64,000 nucleotides of DNA, from positions 722,878-786,877 of the forward strand of contig DELZ01000004.1 of the NCBI GenBank assembly GCA_002354635.1. The letters are read 5' to 3'. The notes beneath the pieces were generated by a model. It searched no databases and was not told the origin of the DNA. It worked only from the letters and a program-made list of their open reading frames with translations. This stretch comes from Sphingomonadales bacterium UBA2683 (GTDB lineage Bacteria; Pseudomonadota; Alphaproteobacteria; Sphingomonadales; Sphingomonadaceae). Below, in pieces: positions 33,922 through 42,899 of the stretch; position 1 is the first letter of the stretch; each line of letters opens with the position of its first letter. A program made the position numbers and the translations under genes.

Positions 33922-35627
33922 CCAGTTGCGGCCAGTTCGTCCCGATGTTTTTTCGCCAATATGATTTTGGCGATCTTTGCGGTGCCGAGCTTTGGCAGCG
34001 GCTCGTCATATTGCCAGACATGCACCGGCAGCTTGAAGGGGGCGAGCTGGTGCTTGAGCGATTCCATCAGCTCTTCGCGGGAGAGGCTGTGACCCTCCTT
34101 GGTGTGGTAGACCAATGCCGGCACTTCGCCGAACCGCTCGTCGGGAACACCGAAAATGCAGGCTTCCCCCACTGCCGGATTGGCATAGACAGCGGCTTCC
34201 ACTTCCTGGCAGCTGATATTCTCGCCACCGCGGATGATGATCTCCTTCTTGCGATCGACGATATAGAGATAGCCCTCGGGATCGAGATAACCGATGTCGC
34301 CGGTGCGGAAATAGCCGTCATCGGTAAAGGCATCGCGGGTCGCCTCTTCATTGTTCCAGTAGCCGGTAAAATTGGCAGCGGTGCGGATGCACACTTCGCC
34401 GCGCTCGCCCTGCGGCATCTTGTTGCCGTCATCGTCGAGAATCGCGACATCAACAATCGGCGGTGTGGCCCGGCCGGTGCTGTCCGGCTTGGCGAGATAA
34501 TTTTCATTCTGGTTGGAACAGCCGACGCCGTTGGTTTCGGTCAGGCCATAGCCGATCACCGGATAGCCATCGCCCATTTTCTCCTTGATCCGCCGGACAT
34601 GCTCAACCGGACGCGGTGCGCCGCCAGCCGCCATGGTGACGCAGCTGCTGAGATCATATTTGTCGAAATGCGGATGCGAATAGATTTCCATGCTCATCAG
34701 CGGCACGCCGACAAAATAGGTAACGCGTTCCTTTTCGATCAGGCGCATTGCCTCTTCCGCATCCCATTTGTTGAGCATCACCAGCTTGCGCCCGATCGCA
34801 TAGCTGACCAGCACCAGCGGCACCGATGCAGTAACGTGGAACAGCGGCACGCAGACCATCGCGGTCGGCTGTCCTTCGGGCATCTTGCCCTGCTTTTCCA
34901 TGATATTGACCAGCACCAGCACGGTGCCGACGAAACTCATCGCACCCTGCACCACCGACTGATGATCGGCATAGGCGCCCTTCGAACGGCCCGTCGAACC
35001 GGAAGTGAACAGGATCGTTGCATTGTCGTCGGGTTGCATCTGCGGCAACGGCGTGTCCGCGCCGCCGCCTTTTTCGAGCATGACCTTGAGCCCTTCGAGC
35101 GGCAGCTTGTCATGTTCGAAGATCAGCAGCTCCGCACCGTGATCGCGTTTGGATTCAACCAGTCGTTCGGCCCGCTGATAGTCGGCAAAAACATAGGAAC
35201 AGCCAACATCTTCAATGCCGTCGGCCAGCTCGTCGCCACGCCACCAGCCGTTCAGCTTGGTGGATATGGCGCCAGCCATGGTGATCGCCATATCGAGAAT
35301 GATCCAGTTGGCCGAATTGCGCGCAGCAATGCCGATCCGGTCGCCTTTCTGCACGCCATAGCCTTCGACCAGCCCGCCGGCCAGGACACGGGCAGCGGCA
35401 TAAGCCTCTCCGAAGGTGATCCGGATATCACCATCGACCAGAAATTCCTTGTCGGCATGCTGGTGGCAGAAATAGGCAAAATAGTCCGAGACATTCTGTG
35501 GTGCATTCTTGAAGATGGGCATGTCGACGCCGTATTTGTTGATCGTGTCGAGTTCCAGCAACTGGCCTGGCTGGGTCAGCGCTTCCAGCGTTTTGTCGAT
35601 TACCATGTCCAGTTCAGAGGTCGCCAT
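33918..35627 (-). CDS. Class I adenylate-forming enzyme, acyl-CoA synthetase-like
   Basis: This 569-residue ANL-superfamily enzyme activates a carboxylic acid with ATP and transfers it to CoA. The P-loop-like motif is ILFTSGSTGRSKG, followed by YGLTETNG, YFRTGDIGYLDPEGY and RKKEIIIRGGENIS. The C-terminal catalytic lysine lies in LGTAKIAK. Long- or medium-chain fatty acids or aromatic acids are possible substrates; sequence alone does not decide. The start at 35627 (MATSELD) has an upstream purine-rich site; the longer frame into lgt is not credible. It precedes glnD in a coupled pair and is divergent from lgt. Confidence 0.9.
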   Translation of the reverse strand: MATSELDMVIDKTLEALTQPGQLLELDTINKYGVDMPIFKNAPQNVSDYFAYFCHQHADKEFLVDGDIRITFGEAYAAARVLAGGLVEGYGVQKGDRIGIAARNSANWIILDMAITMAGAISTKLNGWWRGDELADGIEDVGCSYVFADYQRAERLVESKRDHGAELLIFEHDKLPLEGLKVMLEKGGGADTPLPQMQPDDNATILFTSGSTGRSKGAYADHQSVVQGAMSFVGTVLVLVNIMEKQGKMPEGQPTAMVCVPLFHVTASVPLVLVSYAIGRKLVMLNKWDAEEAMRLIEKERVTYFVGVPLMSMEIYSHPHFDKYDLSSCVTMAAGGAPRPVEHVRRIKEKMGDGYPVIGYGLTETNGVGCSNQNENYLAKPDSTGRATPPIVDVAILDDDGNKMPQGERGEVCIRTAANFTGYWNNEEATRDAFTDDGYFRTGDIGYLDPEGYLYIVDRKKEIIIRGGENISCQEVEAAVYANPAVGEACIFGVPDERFGEVPALVYHTKEGHSLSREELMESLKHQLAPFKLPVHVWQYDEPLPKLGTAKIAKIILAKKHRDELAATG

Positions 35628-35706
35628 TATTCCAGTCTCCCGTTGTTCCCTCTTGGTATAGGGAATTTTCCCTTTATATGGACAGGAAACCACACGGGGA
35701 AAAGAG

Positions 35707-36573
35707 TTGATTGATATTATCTTGGCCAATGCGGCACAGTTTACGCAATTTACGGAGCTCGGCCTCTCCCCCAATGCGCTCGACCTCGGCTTTTTCCAGC
35801 TCAAATGGTATTCGCTGGCCTATCTCGCCGGCATATTGATCGGCTATTGGTATCTGACCAGGCTGGTGGCCCAGCCGGGTTCGCCGATGGCCCGCCGCCA
35901 CGCCGACGACATGATTTTCTGGGCAACGCTCGGCATCATCGTCGGTGGCCGGCTCGGTTACGTGTTTTTCTACAGTCCGGAGATCCTGATGGATCCGGTC
36001 AAGATATTGCAGGTGTGGAAGGGCGGCATGTCGCTGCACGGCGGCACGATCGGCGTTGTGCTGGCCCTGTGGTGGACAGCGCGGCGCGAGAAGCTCGATT
36101 TTCTGCGGATGTGCGATTATATCGCCTGCGTCATTCCCTTCGGCCTGTTCTTCGGACGACTGGCCAATTTCGTCAATGGCGAGCTGTGGGGCCGGGCAAC
36201 CGACGTGCCTTGGGCGATCGTGTTCCCGATGGGCGGCGAGGTGGCCCGCCACCCCAGCCAGCTTTACGAGGCGGGACTGGAAGGTATCCTCTATTTTCTC
36301 ATTCTCTCCTTCCTCTTCTGGAAGACCGATGCCCGTTACCAGCCCGGCAAGCTGGTCGGCACCGGGTTGCTGGTATACGGCTTCAGCCGGTTCACGGTCG
36401 AGTTTTTCCGCCAGCCGGATGCACAGCTCAGCTGGCTGGTCGAGCAATCGGGCTTCAGCATGGGCCAATGGCTGACGGTGCCGATGATTCTGCTTGGTGC
36501 GTGGCTGGTCTTCACCGCGAAAGGCAGGCGCGCGCGTGTCGAACCGGTGGCGGGAGACAAGAGCGTTGCCTGA
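35707..36573 (+). CDS. lgt: Prolipoprotein diacylglyceryl transferase
   Basis: Lgt transfers diacylglycerol from phosphatidylglycerol to the lipobox cysteine of prolipoproteins in the inner membrane. The 288-residue polytopic protein shows GGRLGYVFFY, GGMSLHGGTIGV and the signature GRLANFVNGELWGRATD, then RHPSQLYEAGLEG. It starts with TTG at 35707, behind GGGGAAAAGAG. Several lipoproteins in this window (BamE, the MCE lipoprotein and others) would be its clients. The following methyltransferase gene overlaps it. Confidence 0.96.
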   Translation: MIDIILANAAQFTQFTELGLSPNALDLGFFQLKWYSLAYLAGILIGYWYLTRLVAQPGSPMARRHADDMIFWATLGIIVGGRLGYVFFYSPEILMDPVKILQVWKGGMSLHGGTIGVVLALWWTARREKLDFLRMCDYIACVIPFGLFFGRLANFVNGELWGRATDVPWAIVFPMGGEVARHPSQLYEAGLEGILYFLILSFLFWKTDARYQPGKLVGTGLLVYGFSRFTVEFFRQPDAQLSWLVEQSGFSMGQWLTVPMILLGAWLVFTAKGRRARVEPVAGDKSVA

Positions 36574-37645
36574 GGGCACCAAGCCGGACCTACCCACTGC
36601 AGCGCATGTAATCGCGGACCGGATCGATCGTGAAGGTCCGATCCCGCTCGGCGACTATATGGCGATCGCCAATGCCCATTATTATGCCAGCAAGGACCCG
36701 CTCGGCGAAGAGGGTGATTTCGTCACCGCTCCGGAAATCAGCCAGATGTTCGGCGAAATCGTCGGCATCTGGCTGGCCGATCTATGGCTGCGCAAGGGCT
36801 CGCCCGGCCGTTGTCACTATGTCGAACTGGGACCCGGGCGCGGCACGCTGGCGCATGATGCGCTGCGGTCCATGGCCAGGTTCGGCTGCCATCCGACGAT
36901 CCATTTTGTCGAAACCAGCCCGGTATTGAAAGCCAGACAGGCGCAGCTGCATCCCGATGCCGTCTGGCACGAAGATATCGCGGGCCTGCCGGATGACGCC
37001 CCGCTGCTGATCGTCGCCAATGAATTTTTCGACGCCCTGCCGGTCGAACAGTTTGTCGCGACAGCCGACGGCTGGCGACGGCAGATGGTGACGCGGGATC
37101 GCGGCAAGTTTATCGCTGTCCCGAGCATCGATCCCACAGAGGACAGGATTGGCGGCACTACCAGCGGATTTCCCGAAGGCACGATATTGGAACGCTCGCC
37201 GGTCAGCGTGGAATGGGCCGGGAATCTGGCCAACCGCCTGGCGAAACAGGGCGGGACCCTGCTGACGATCGACTATGGCTATACCAGGCCGGGCACCGGC
37301 AGCACGCTGCAGGCGATCAAGGATCATATGCCGATCAGTCCGTTTGACTGCCCCGGCACGTCGGATCTCACCGCCCATGTCGATTTTCATACGCTCGCCA
37401 ATATTGCCCGCAACCGCCTGCTGGCGGTGAGCGGGCCGGCACAGCAGGGCCAGTGGCTGAAGTCGCTCGGCATCGATCAGCGCGCTGTTGCGCTTGCGGC
37501 GGCGAGCCCGAAACAGGCCGACACGATCCGGGCAGCGCACCAGCGGCTAACGGATCCGGAAGAAATGGGCTGTCTGTTCCAGGTAATGGCGGCGACGGCG
37601 ATTGACTGGCCGGAACCCGAGGGGTTCAGCTACGGCGAAGAATAG
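36566..37645 (+). CDS. SAM-dependent methyltransferase, MidA/NDUFAF7 family
   Basis: This 359-residue protein belongs to the family of human NDUFAF7, which dimethylates an arginine of the NDUFS2 subunit of complex I. The N-terminal ...IPLGDYMAIANAHYY and SKDPLGEEGDFVTAPEISQ are diagnostic; the SAM loop is YVELGPGRGTLAHD, followed by IVANEFFDALPVEQF. The best start is TTG at 36566 (MPEGTKPD), overlapping the lgt stop by 8 bp and behind GGAGAC. In bacteria its target is untested, but complex I is the natural guess. Confidence 0.9.
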   Translation: MPEGTKPDLPTAAHVIADRIDREGPIPLGDYMAIANAHYYASKDPLGEEGDFVTAPEISQMFGEIVGIWLADLWLRKGSPGRCHYVELGPGRGTLAHDALRSMARFGCHPTIHFVETSPVLKARQAQLHPDAVWHEDIAGLPDDAPLLIVANEFFDALPVEQFVATADGWRRQMVTRDRGKFIAVPSIDPTEDRIGGTTSGFPEGTILERSPVSVEWAGNLANRLAKQGGTLLTIDYGYTRPGTGSTLQAIKDHMPISPFDCPGTSDLTAHVDFHTLANIARNRLLAVSGPAQQGQWLKSLGIDQRAVALAAASPKQADTIRAAHQRLTDPEEMGCLFQVMAATAIDWPEPEGFSYGEE

Positions 37646-37661
37646 CGGATTTGCCGAATCC

Positions 37662-38261
37662 CTAACCCACCCATTCCGCGACATCGGCAGCCACTTTGTT
37701 GGCCGCCTTGTTGAGGCCTTCGCCCACCGGCCCGGGTTCTGCGGCGAAAACAGGCTCGCTGGCTTCGAAGCGTTTTTTCAAGACCGGCTTGTCCTTGGTC
37801 ATTTTGACCGCGTCATAGGTGACGGTGACCGTCAGGCTGGGACCGTCGAGACCGAAATTGACCAGTTCGCCCGTGACATAGGTTTCTGCCAGTCCGCCGG
37901 CTTCGGCAGCAGTAAGCACCAGACGGCCATTGCGCGCGGCGATCGTCTCGCTGAGCAAATCCTGGAAAAGGCGGGCCGGCTTGTCCACCCAGACGGCGTC
38001 TTTCAGATAGGCAATGCCGGTACCGGTTGTTTGTACCGGGACGCGGATGGTATTGAGCTTTTGCGGCGCGGCCGGCAGAGCCACGACCAGCGAACCGCTT
38101 TGCGGCCCGCTCTGCATCGCGCCGGCAGACAGTTTCTGATCGGCCGACAGTGACAACAGGGACGGTGGCGGTTCGGCACCGCCGAAACTGACGCAGCCCC
38201 CGAGCGGTGCGGTTGCGGCCAGCAGACCGACGGCGGTCAAAAGTCGAAATTTGCGCATCAT
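37662..38261 (-). CDS. ABC-type transport auxiliary lipoprotein (PqiC-like)
   Basis: This 199-residue lipoprotein has a signal peptide ending in LGGC and a body of the ABC-type transport auxiliary lipoprotein family (ALPAAPQKLNTIRVPVQ, YLKDAVWVDKPARLFQDLL, YVTGELVNFGLD). Such proteins form the outer-membrane or periplasmic part of MCE lipid transporters. It is the last gene of the mlaE-mlaF-mlaD set, 10 bp after mlaD. The upstream AAGGGGCAG supports the start at 38261. Confidence 0.88.
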   Translation of the reverse strand: MMRKFRLLTAVGLLAATAPLGGCVSFGGAEPPPSLLSLSADQKLSAGAMQSGPQSGSLVVALPAAPQKLNTIRVPVQTTGTGIAYLKDAVWVDKPARLFQDLLSETIAARNGRLVLTAAEAGGLAETYVTGELVNFGLDGPSLTVTVTYDAVKMTKDKPVLKKRFEASEPVFAAEPGPVGEGLNKAANKVAADVAEWVG

Positions 38262-38271
38262 ATCTGCCCCT

Positions 38272-39219
38272 TCATTGTCCCGGCTCATAGTCCGGCAGCG
38301 CCGGTGCCGACAATAATGAACCGGCCCCGCCCTGGTCCAGCCGTTCGGTGACATTGGTCATCGACTTGGTCAGCGCCTGCATATCTTCGACCAGCTGGTC
38401 CACTTCCGGCAGGGTTTTCTTGGAAAAATGCTCTGCACCGGGCTGGGCGTTGTTCAACACCCCTTCCAGGGCCCGCAGGCTCTTGGCTGCGGCGTCGAGA
38501 GTGTTGGCGAGATTCTTCGCGACCGGTTCACCGTTATTGGTGAGAAAATCGTTGGTGCTGTCTGCCACAAGCCCGAGTTTTTCAACTGTTACAGCAGCAT
38601 TGCGGATGGCAATTCGCGATTCTTCCATCAACGCTTCCAGCGCGGGCGCCTGTTTCGCAAGACTGCCCGTCAGCTGACTGGTATTGGCCAGAATGCCGCT
38701 GATCGACTTCTGATTTTCATCCGACAACAGCAGGGTCAACCGGTCGGTCAGGGTAGCCAGCCGTTCAACCACCAGCGGTGCGCTGTTGAGCAATTCGCCC
38801 AGCGCGCCGGGCTTGGTCGGGATCACCGGCACCCCTTCAGGGCCAAGTTCGGTAATCGGCGGAGCACCCTTTTTGGCTCCATCAAGCTGGATATTGGGCG
38901 GCGCGGTAAAGCTGACGCTCTGGATGGTGGCGGTAGTCCCTTCGAGGATCGGCGTGTCTTCGCTAACGGCGATACGCACGCGGACAAAATTGGGATCCTT
39001 TTTCCACAGCTCAACCTTGATCACCTGCCCTGAAGGCACGCCGGCAAAGGTAACGCCGGTTCCCGATGCCAGACCGCCGACGGACTGGGAGAAGAATATG
39101 TCATATTGCTTGGTCTCACCATCGCCAAAGCGGACGATCCAGACCAGAAAGGCCGCGACAAGCGCCAGCATCGCCAAAGTGACAACACCGACAAGGATAT
39201 GGTTGGAGCGCGTTTCCAT
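38272..39219 (-). CDS. mlaD: MlaD family MCE protein
   Basis: This 315-residue protein has one N-terminal TM anchor (about 8-30), an MCE domain (about 38-115; YDIFFSQSVGGLASGTGVTF, split at VGGLASGTGVTFAGVP) and a long helical coiled C-terminal part (about 140-300). MCE proteins form periplasmic hexamers that carry lipids. The helical tail could form a PqiB-like tube or needle. It lies between the ATPase and lipoprotein genes of the same transporter. Confidence 0.9.
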   Translation of the reverse strand: METRSNHILVGVVTLAMLALVAAFLVWIVRFGDGETKQYDIFFSQSVGGLASGTGVTFAGVPSGQVIKVELWKKDPNFVRVRIAVSEDTPILEGTTATIQSVSFTAPPNIQLDGAKKGAPPITELGPEGVPVIPTKPGALGELLNSAPLVVERLATLTDRLTLLLSDENQKSISGILANTSQLTGSLAKQAPALEALMEESRIAIRNAAVTVEKLGLVADSTNDFLTNNGEPVAKNLANTLDAAAKSLRALEGVLNNAQPGAEHFSKKTLPEVDQLVEDMQALTKSMTNVTERLDQGGAGSLLSAPALPDYEPGQ

Positions 39220-39284
39220 CTATCTCACCTCTATGCCGAGCGGTGTCGGCACCTGCAACAATTCTCTGTTTCGGTTCACCATTC

Positions 39285-40100
39285 TCATCCCAGCATCTTT
39301 TTCCCGGCGGAAGCCATGCGACCGCGCGGACCATTGAAATATTCCTGAATCCACGGGTGGTCGAGCGCCAGCAATTCGTCGATCGTGCCGACCGCGATCA
39401 CACGCTGGTCGGCGAGCACCGCGACGCGGTCGCAAATCGCGTGCAACGTATCCAGATCATGGGTGATCAGAAACACGGTCAGTCCCAGCGTCTGCTGCAA
39501 TTCCTTGGTCAGATTGTCGAACGCGGCGGCGCCGATCGGATCGAGACCGGCGGTCGGTTCATCGAGAAACAGCAGTTCCGGATCGAGCGCCAGCGCCCGC
39601 GCGATGCCGGCCCGCTTGCGCATGCCGCCGGACAGTTCGGACGGGTATTTCGGTGCCGCATCCGGCGGCAGGCCGGACAGACAGACCTTGTACTTGGCGA
39701 CTTCACGCCGGAAGTCGCGATCCATGTCCGGATAGAATTCGCGGATCGGCACCATGACATTTTCGGCAACGGTCAATGTGGAGAAAAGCGCGCCCCCCTG
39801 GAACAGGACGCCCCAGCGCTTGCGAATCTCGATTGTCTCGGCATCGGACTTGCCCAATATCTGTTCACCGAAGACCCTGACCTCGCCCTCTTTCGGTGTC
39901 TGCAATCCGATGATCGAGCGCATCAGTACCGATTTGCCGGTGCCGGAGCCGCCGACCACGCCGAGAATTTCGCCGCGCTGCACATCGAGATCGAGATTGT
40001 CATGCACCACTTGCTCGCCGAAGCTGTTGCGCAGGCCGTGCACGCTCACGATCGGGCCATCATAGTCCCGATCATAGGTAAGGGTTTCCGAATCGCCCAT
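39285..40100 (-). CDS. mlaF: MCE/Mla-type ABC transporter ATP-binding protein
   Basis: This ATPase of about 271 residues shows Walker A GGSGTGKSVLMRS (the Mla/MCE variant SGTGKS-V), the Q-loop in VLFQGGALFSTLTV, the signature LSGGMRKRAGIARA and Walker B LLFLDEPTAGLDP. These features place it in the MlaF/Ttg2A branch. ATG at 40100 shares one base with the mlaE stop; an in-frame ATG at 40109 is also possible. It powers the permease encoded just upstream. Confidence 0.93.
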   Translation of the reverse strand: MGDSETLTYDRDYDGPIVSVHGLRNSFGEQVVHDNLDLDVQRGEILGVVGGSGTGKSVLMRSIIGLQTPKEGEVRVFGEQILGKSDAETIEIRKRWGVLFQGGALFSTLTVAENVMVPIREFYPDMDRDFRREVAKYKVCLSGLPPDAAPKYPSELSGGMRKRAGIARALALDPELLFLDEPTAGLDPIGAAAFDNLTKELQQTLGLTVFLITHDLDTLHAICDRVAVLADQRVIAVGTIDELLALDHPWIQEYFNGPRGRMASAGKKMLG

Positions 40101-41212
40101 CAATCCCATCCGATCCAGGTGAAGAAGACGGCGAAAAAGGCGTCGAGCACAATCACCAGGAAGATCGCCTGAACCACCGCTGCAGTGGTCCGCTTGCCGA
40201 CATCCTCGGCATTGCCCTTGACCTGCATGCCCTGATAACAGCCGGTGATCGCAATGATCGCGCCGAATACCGGCGCTTTCACGAGCCCGACATAGACGTC
40301 GGTCAGCGGCACCACCTCGCGGATACGCGAGAAGAAGGTCGCCGGCGGGATATCCAGCTCGACCCAGCTGAGCAGGCCGCCGCCGATGATCGCCACGACC
40401 GACGCATAGAATCCGAGCAGCGGCAGCATGAACACGGCGGCGATGAAGCGCGGCAGCACCAGCGCCTCGATCGGCGACACGCCAATCGTGCGCATCGCGT
40501 CGATTTCCTCGGTCAGCTTCATCGTGCCGATTTGCGCGGCAAAGGCCGAGCCGGACCGTCCTGCCACCATGATCGCGGTCATCAGCACGCCGAGCTCGCG
40601 CAGCGTCAACCGGCCGACCAGATTGACGGTAAACACTTCCGCGCCGAACTGCCGCAGCTGCACCGCGCCCTGTTGCGCGATCACCAGGCCGATAAGAAAG
40701 CTCATCAGGCCGATGATACCCAAAGCCCGAACACCGACCACGTCAAAGCGCTGGATCACCGCGTTCCAGCGGATCTTGCCGGGGTGGCGCAGCAATCGGA
40801 AAAAGCCGATCATGATCGCGCCAAAAAAGCCGACCAGTCCGCTCAGCGTGGAGAAGGCGATGGTTGTCGCCTCACCGACCTCGTTGAGCACCCGCAGCAC
40901 AGGATTGGGCGGCTCGGGCCGGATATCGGTTGCCTGATCGGCCCCGGCAACGGCGGCAATCAGCCGCTCGGCTTCGTCATCGGCCCCGACAATCTCGGCA
41001 TCCATTTCACGCGCGGTTCGATGGACCAGCCAGGCGCCGACCGTATCGACATAGCCGGTTTCGGCAATATCGAGCCGGCTGACATCTCCGACATATTCCC
41101 TGAGCCGTTCCGGCAAATCCCCCATGCTGGCGATCGAAAGATCGCCGGAAAAATGCAGTATCACCGCTCCGTCTTCGGCCGTCTCTTCGACAAAATCGCT
41201 GGGTATTGCCAT
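40100..41212 (-). CDS. mlaE: MlaE-type permease with fused N-terminal STAS domain
   Basis: This 370-residue protein carries a STAS-like domain in its first 100 residues (ILHFSGDLSIASMGDLPERL, then LDIAETGYVDTVGAWLVHR), corresponding to the separate MlaB protein in E. coli. An MlaE permease follows with about five TM segments (GLMSFLIGLVIAQQ, MTAIMVAGRSGSAFAAQIGTM, EIDAMRTIGVSPIEALVLPR). It moves lipids with MlaF ATP hydrolysis. MAIPSDF at 41212 is the preferred start. It heads the four-gene operon and is divergent from the HAD gene. Confidence 0.92.
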   Translation of the reverse strand: MAIPSDFVEETAEDGAVILHFSGDLSIASMGDLPERLREYVGDVSRLDIAETGYVDTVGAWLVHRTAREMDAEIVGADDEAERLIAAVAGADQATDIRPEPPNPVLRVLNEVGEATTIAFSTLSGLVGFFGAIMIGFFRLLRHPGKIRWNAVIQRFDVVGVRALGIIGLMSFLIGLVIAQQGAVQLRQFGAEVFTVNLVGRLTLRELGVLMTAIMVAGRSGSAFAAQIGTMKLTEEIDAMRTIGVSPIEALVLPRFIAAVFMLPLLGFYASVVAIIGGGLLSWVELDIPPATFFSRIREVVPLTDVYVGLVKAPVFGAIIAITGCYQGMQVKGNAEDVGKRTTAAVVQAIFLVIVLDAFFAVFFTWIGWD

Positions 41213-41328
41213 CGCCTCTATAGGTGACCGAATTTTCGGCAAATCTCAAGCGATTAAACCGCTCAAATATTTGGCGCTTTTGCGAAGCGGCTGCTATGGA
41301 ACCGCTCCAACGGGGATTGCGGGACGGC

Positions 41329-42000
41329 ATGCAGAAGATATCGCTTTACGACATGGACCGGACGATCACCGTGCGCGGGACCTACACGCCCTTCCTCTTC
41401 TACCTGCTGTTCGCACGGGCGCCATGGCGGCTGATATTTCTCCCGCTGCTCCCGTTCGGCTTCATCGGCTACGGGCTCAAGCTGATCAGCCGCGGGCAAC
41501 TGAAGACCTTCAACCAGCGCCTGCTGATGGGCAGCGGCCCGAAACTGGCCGATCTGCAACCGCATATCGAGCGCTTCGCCGATCATGTGATGCGTGCCAA
41601 CCGCCATCAAAAAGCACTCGAGCAAATCGAGTCGGATCGCGCCGACGGACGGAAACTGGTGCTGGTCACCGCATCCTACGAACTTTATGCCGAAGCGATT
41701 GCCCGAAGGCTCGGTTTCGACCATCTGATCGGCACACGGCTGGAAGTCGACGGCGAGGGCCGGGTGCGACCGCAGATCCTCGGCGAGAATTGCTATGACG
41801 ACGCCAAGATCGGTCGGATCGAGGCGCTGTTCGCCGCACAGGGCTGGCAGCGCGCCGAAAGCCATGTGCGTGCCTATTCCGACCATGTCAGTGACAAGGC
41901 GATGCTTGAATTTGCCGACGAGGCAATCGCGACCACTCCGACCCCCAAGATGCGGCGGCTGGCCGAGCAGCGCGGCTGGCCTATCGTCGACTGGCGCTGA
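41329..42000 (+). CDS. HAD-IB family hydrolase/phosphatase
   Basis: This 223-residue HAD phosphatase has the nucleophile motif DMDRT (Asp8, Asp10) directly after the start, TASYELYAEAIA as the Ser/Thr motif II, and YSDHVSDKAMLEFAD as motif III/IV with the conserved Asp pair. A hydrophobic helical cap (residues 20-50) suggests a SerB-like or lipid-phosphate substrate. The start at 41329 (MQKISLYD) is preferred over upstream ATGs at 41296 and 41224. It is divergent from the MCE operon, so a lipid-phosphate role is attractive but unproven. Confidence 0.85.
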   Translation: MQKISLYDMDRTITVRGTYTPFLFYLLFARAPWRLIFLPLLPFGFIGYGLKLISRGQLKTFNQRLLMGSGPKLADLQPHIERFADHVMRANRHQKALEQIESDRADGRKLVLVTASYELYAEAIARRLGFDHLIGTRLEVDGEGRVRPQILGENCYDDAKIGRIEALFAAQGWQRAESHVRAYSDHVSDKAMLEFADEAIATTPTPKMRRLAEQRGWPIVDWR

Positions 42001-42283
42001 GCGCCAACATGTCTTCACGTTCCGGCAGTTGACACTCCGCTGCATCCATCGCAAGCGAGCCAGCATGAGTATCATCGCCACCATCATGAACAGCGCCACC
42101 GGCGCACCGATCCAGAAAATGACCTTCAGCCGCATGCCCAAACCCTGGGCATCGTTCACGCTGGCCAGCGGCGAGCGGGTCACCGCCGAGCGGATCGACG
42201 TAGGCGCGCCGGCGCATGGCAGGTTCGTCGCGCCGGTGGATATCTGGGTGACATCCAAGACGCCCAAAACCGGGACCTGATCG
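42001..42283. other. Unresolved 283-bp stretch between HAD and greB genes
   Basis: Two overlapping frames compete. On the plus strand, 42065-42280 encodes a 71-residue frame ending 3 bp before greB, with no clear ribosome-binding site or family. On the minus strand, a frame through 42135 encodes a strongly hydrophobic TM-like segment (FWIGAPVALFMMVAMILML) but runs on without a stop antisense to the HAD gene. I cannot call either with confidence. Confidence 0.3.
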
Positions 42284-42754
42284 ATGAGCGTCGCTTTTCG
42301 CAGAGAAGGGGATGACGAGCATCTCGAGCCCAAGTTCGAGCATCCGATCCCCGTCGGACCCAATCTGGTCACCGCGCGCGGACTGCGGCTGATCAAGGAT
42401 CGCGTCGCTGCCTTGCAGGCCGAGATTGCGGTGCTGACCGACGAAACCGCGCTCAAGATCGCCAAGCGCGACCTGCGCTACTGGAATACCCGGCAATCCA
42501 CCGCCGAGCTGCCGCCGGTGCCAAGCGGCGAGAAGGTCGCCTTTGGTACGAGAATAGCGTTTCTGCTCAACGGAGAAGAGAAGATTCTGTCCCTGGTCGG
42601 CGATGACGAAGCGGATCCGTCCCGTGCGCTCGTGTCCTTTTCCGCGCCGATCAGCCGCGCGCTTATCGGGCTGGAGGTCGGTGATTTTGCCGATTTCGCC
42701 GGACGGGAGGACGCAATCGAGGTTTTGCGGATTGAAATGGTCGCGCAGTCGTGA
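42284..42754 (+). CDS. greB: GreA/GreB-family transcription elongation factor
   Basis: This 156-residue protein has an N-terminal coiled coil (LITARGL-type start, then RLIKDRVAALQAEIAVL) and a C-terminal FKBP-like domain (VAFGTRIAFLLNGEEKILSLVGDDEADPS, split at GTRIAFLLNGEE; then ISRALIGLEVGD). Gre factors rescue backtracked RNA polymerase. The opening SVAFRREGDDEHLEPKF is typical of the sphingomonad GreB-like group. Whether it cleaves RNA or is a Gre-fold homologue depends on acidic tip residues, here partly replaced (TDETALKI). Confidence 0.82.
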   Translation: MSVAFRREGDDEHLEPKFEHPIPVGPNLVTARGLRLIKDRVAALQAEIAVLTDETALKIAKRDLRYWNTRQSTAELPPVPSGEKVAFGTRIAFLLNGEEKILSLVGDDEADPSRALVSFSAPISRALIGLEVGDFADFAGREDAIEVLRIEMVAQS

Positions 42755-42899
42755 GCGAGACCGGGTAGTCGGACTGACTCCGGCCCGCCTATGCCGCGCG
42801 ACGCGGATTCAAAAAAACTGACGGCAAACACGGGTTTTGTTTTCCGCGGCTCTTGGCGCAAGTCGCCAATTTCCGGGATCCCGGGCAAGACATTGAATT

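Noticed and set aside
31564..34092. 842-codon plus-strand frame opposite glnD
   Set aside because: Antisense shadow; His/Gln/Asp-rich mixture with no domain, while glnD has complete motifs on the other strand.
33945..35714. 589-codon plus-strand frame opposite the acyl-CoA ligase
   Set aside because: Antisense to a gene with all ANL motifs; no protein family features.
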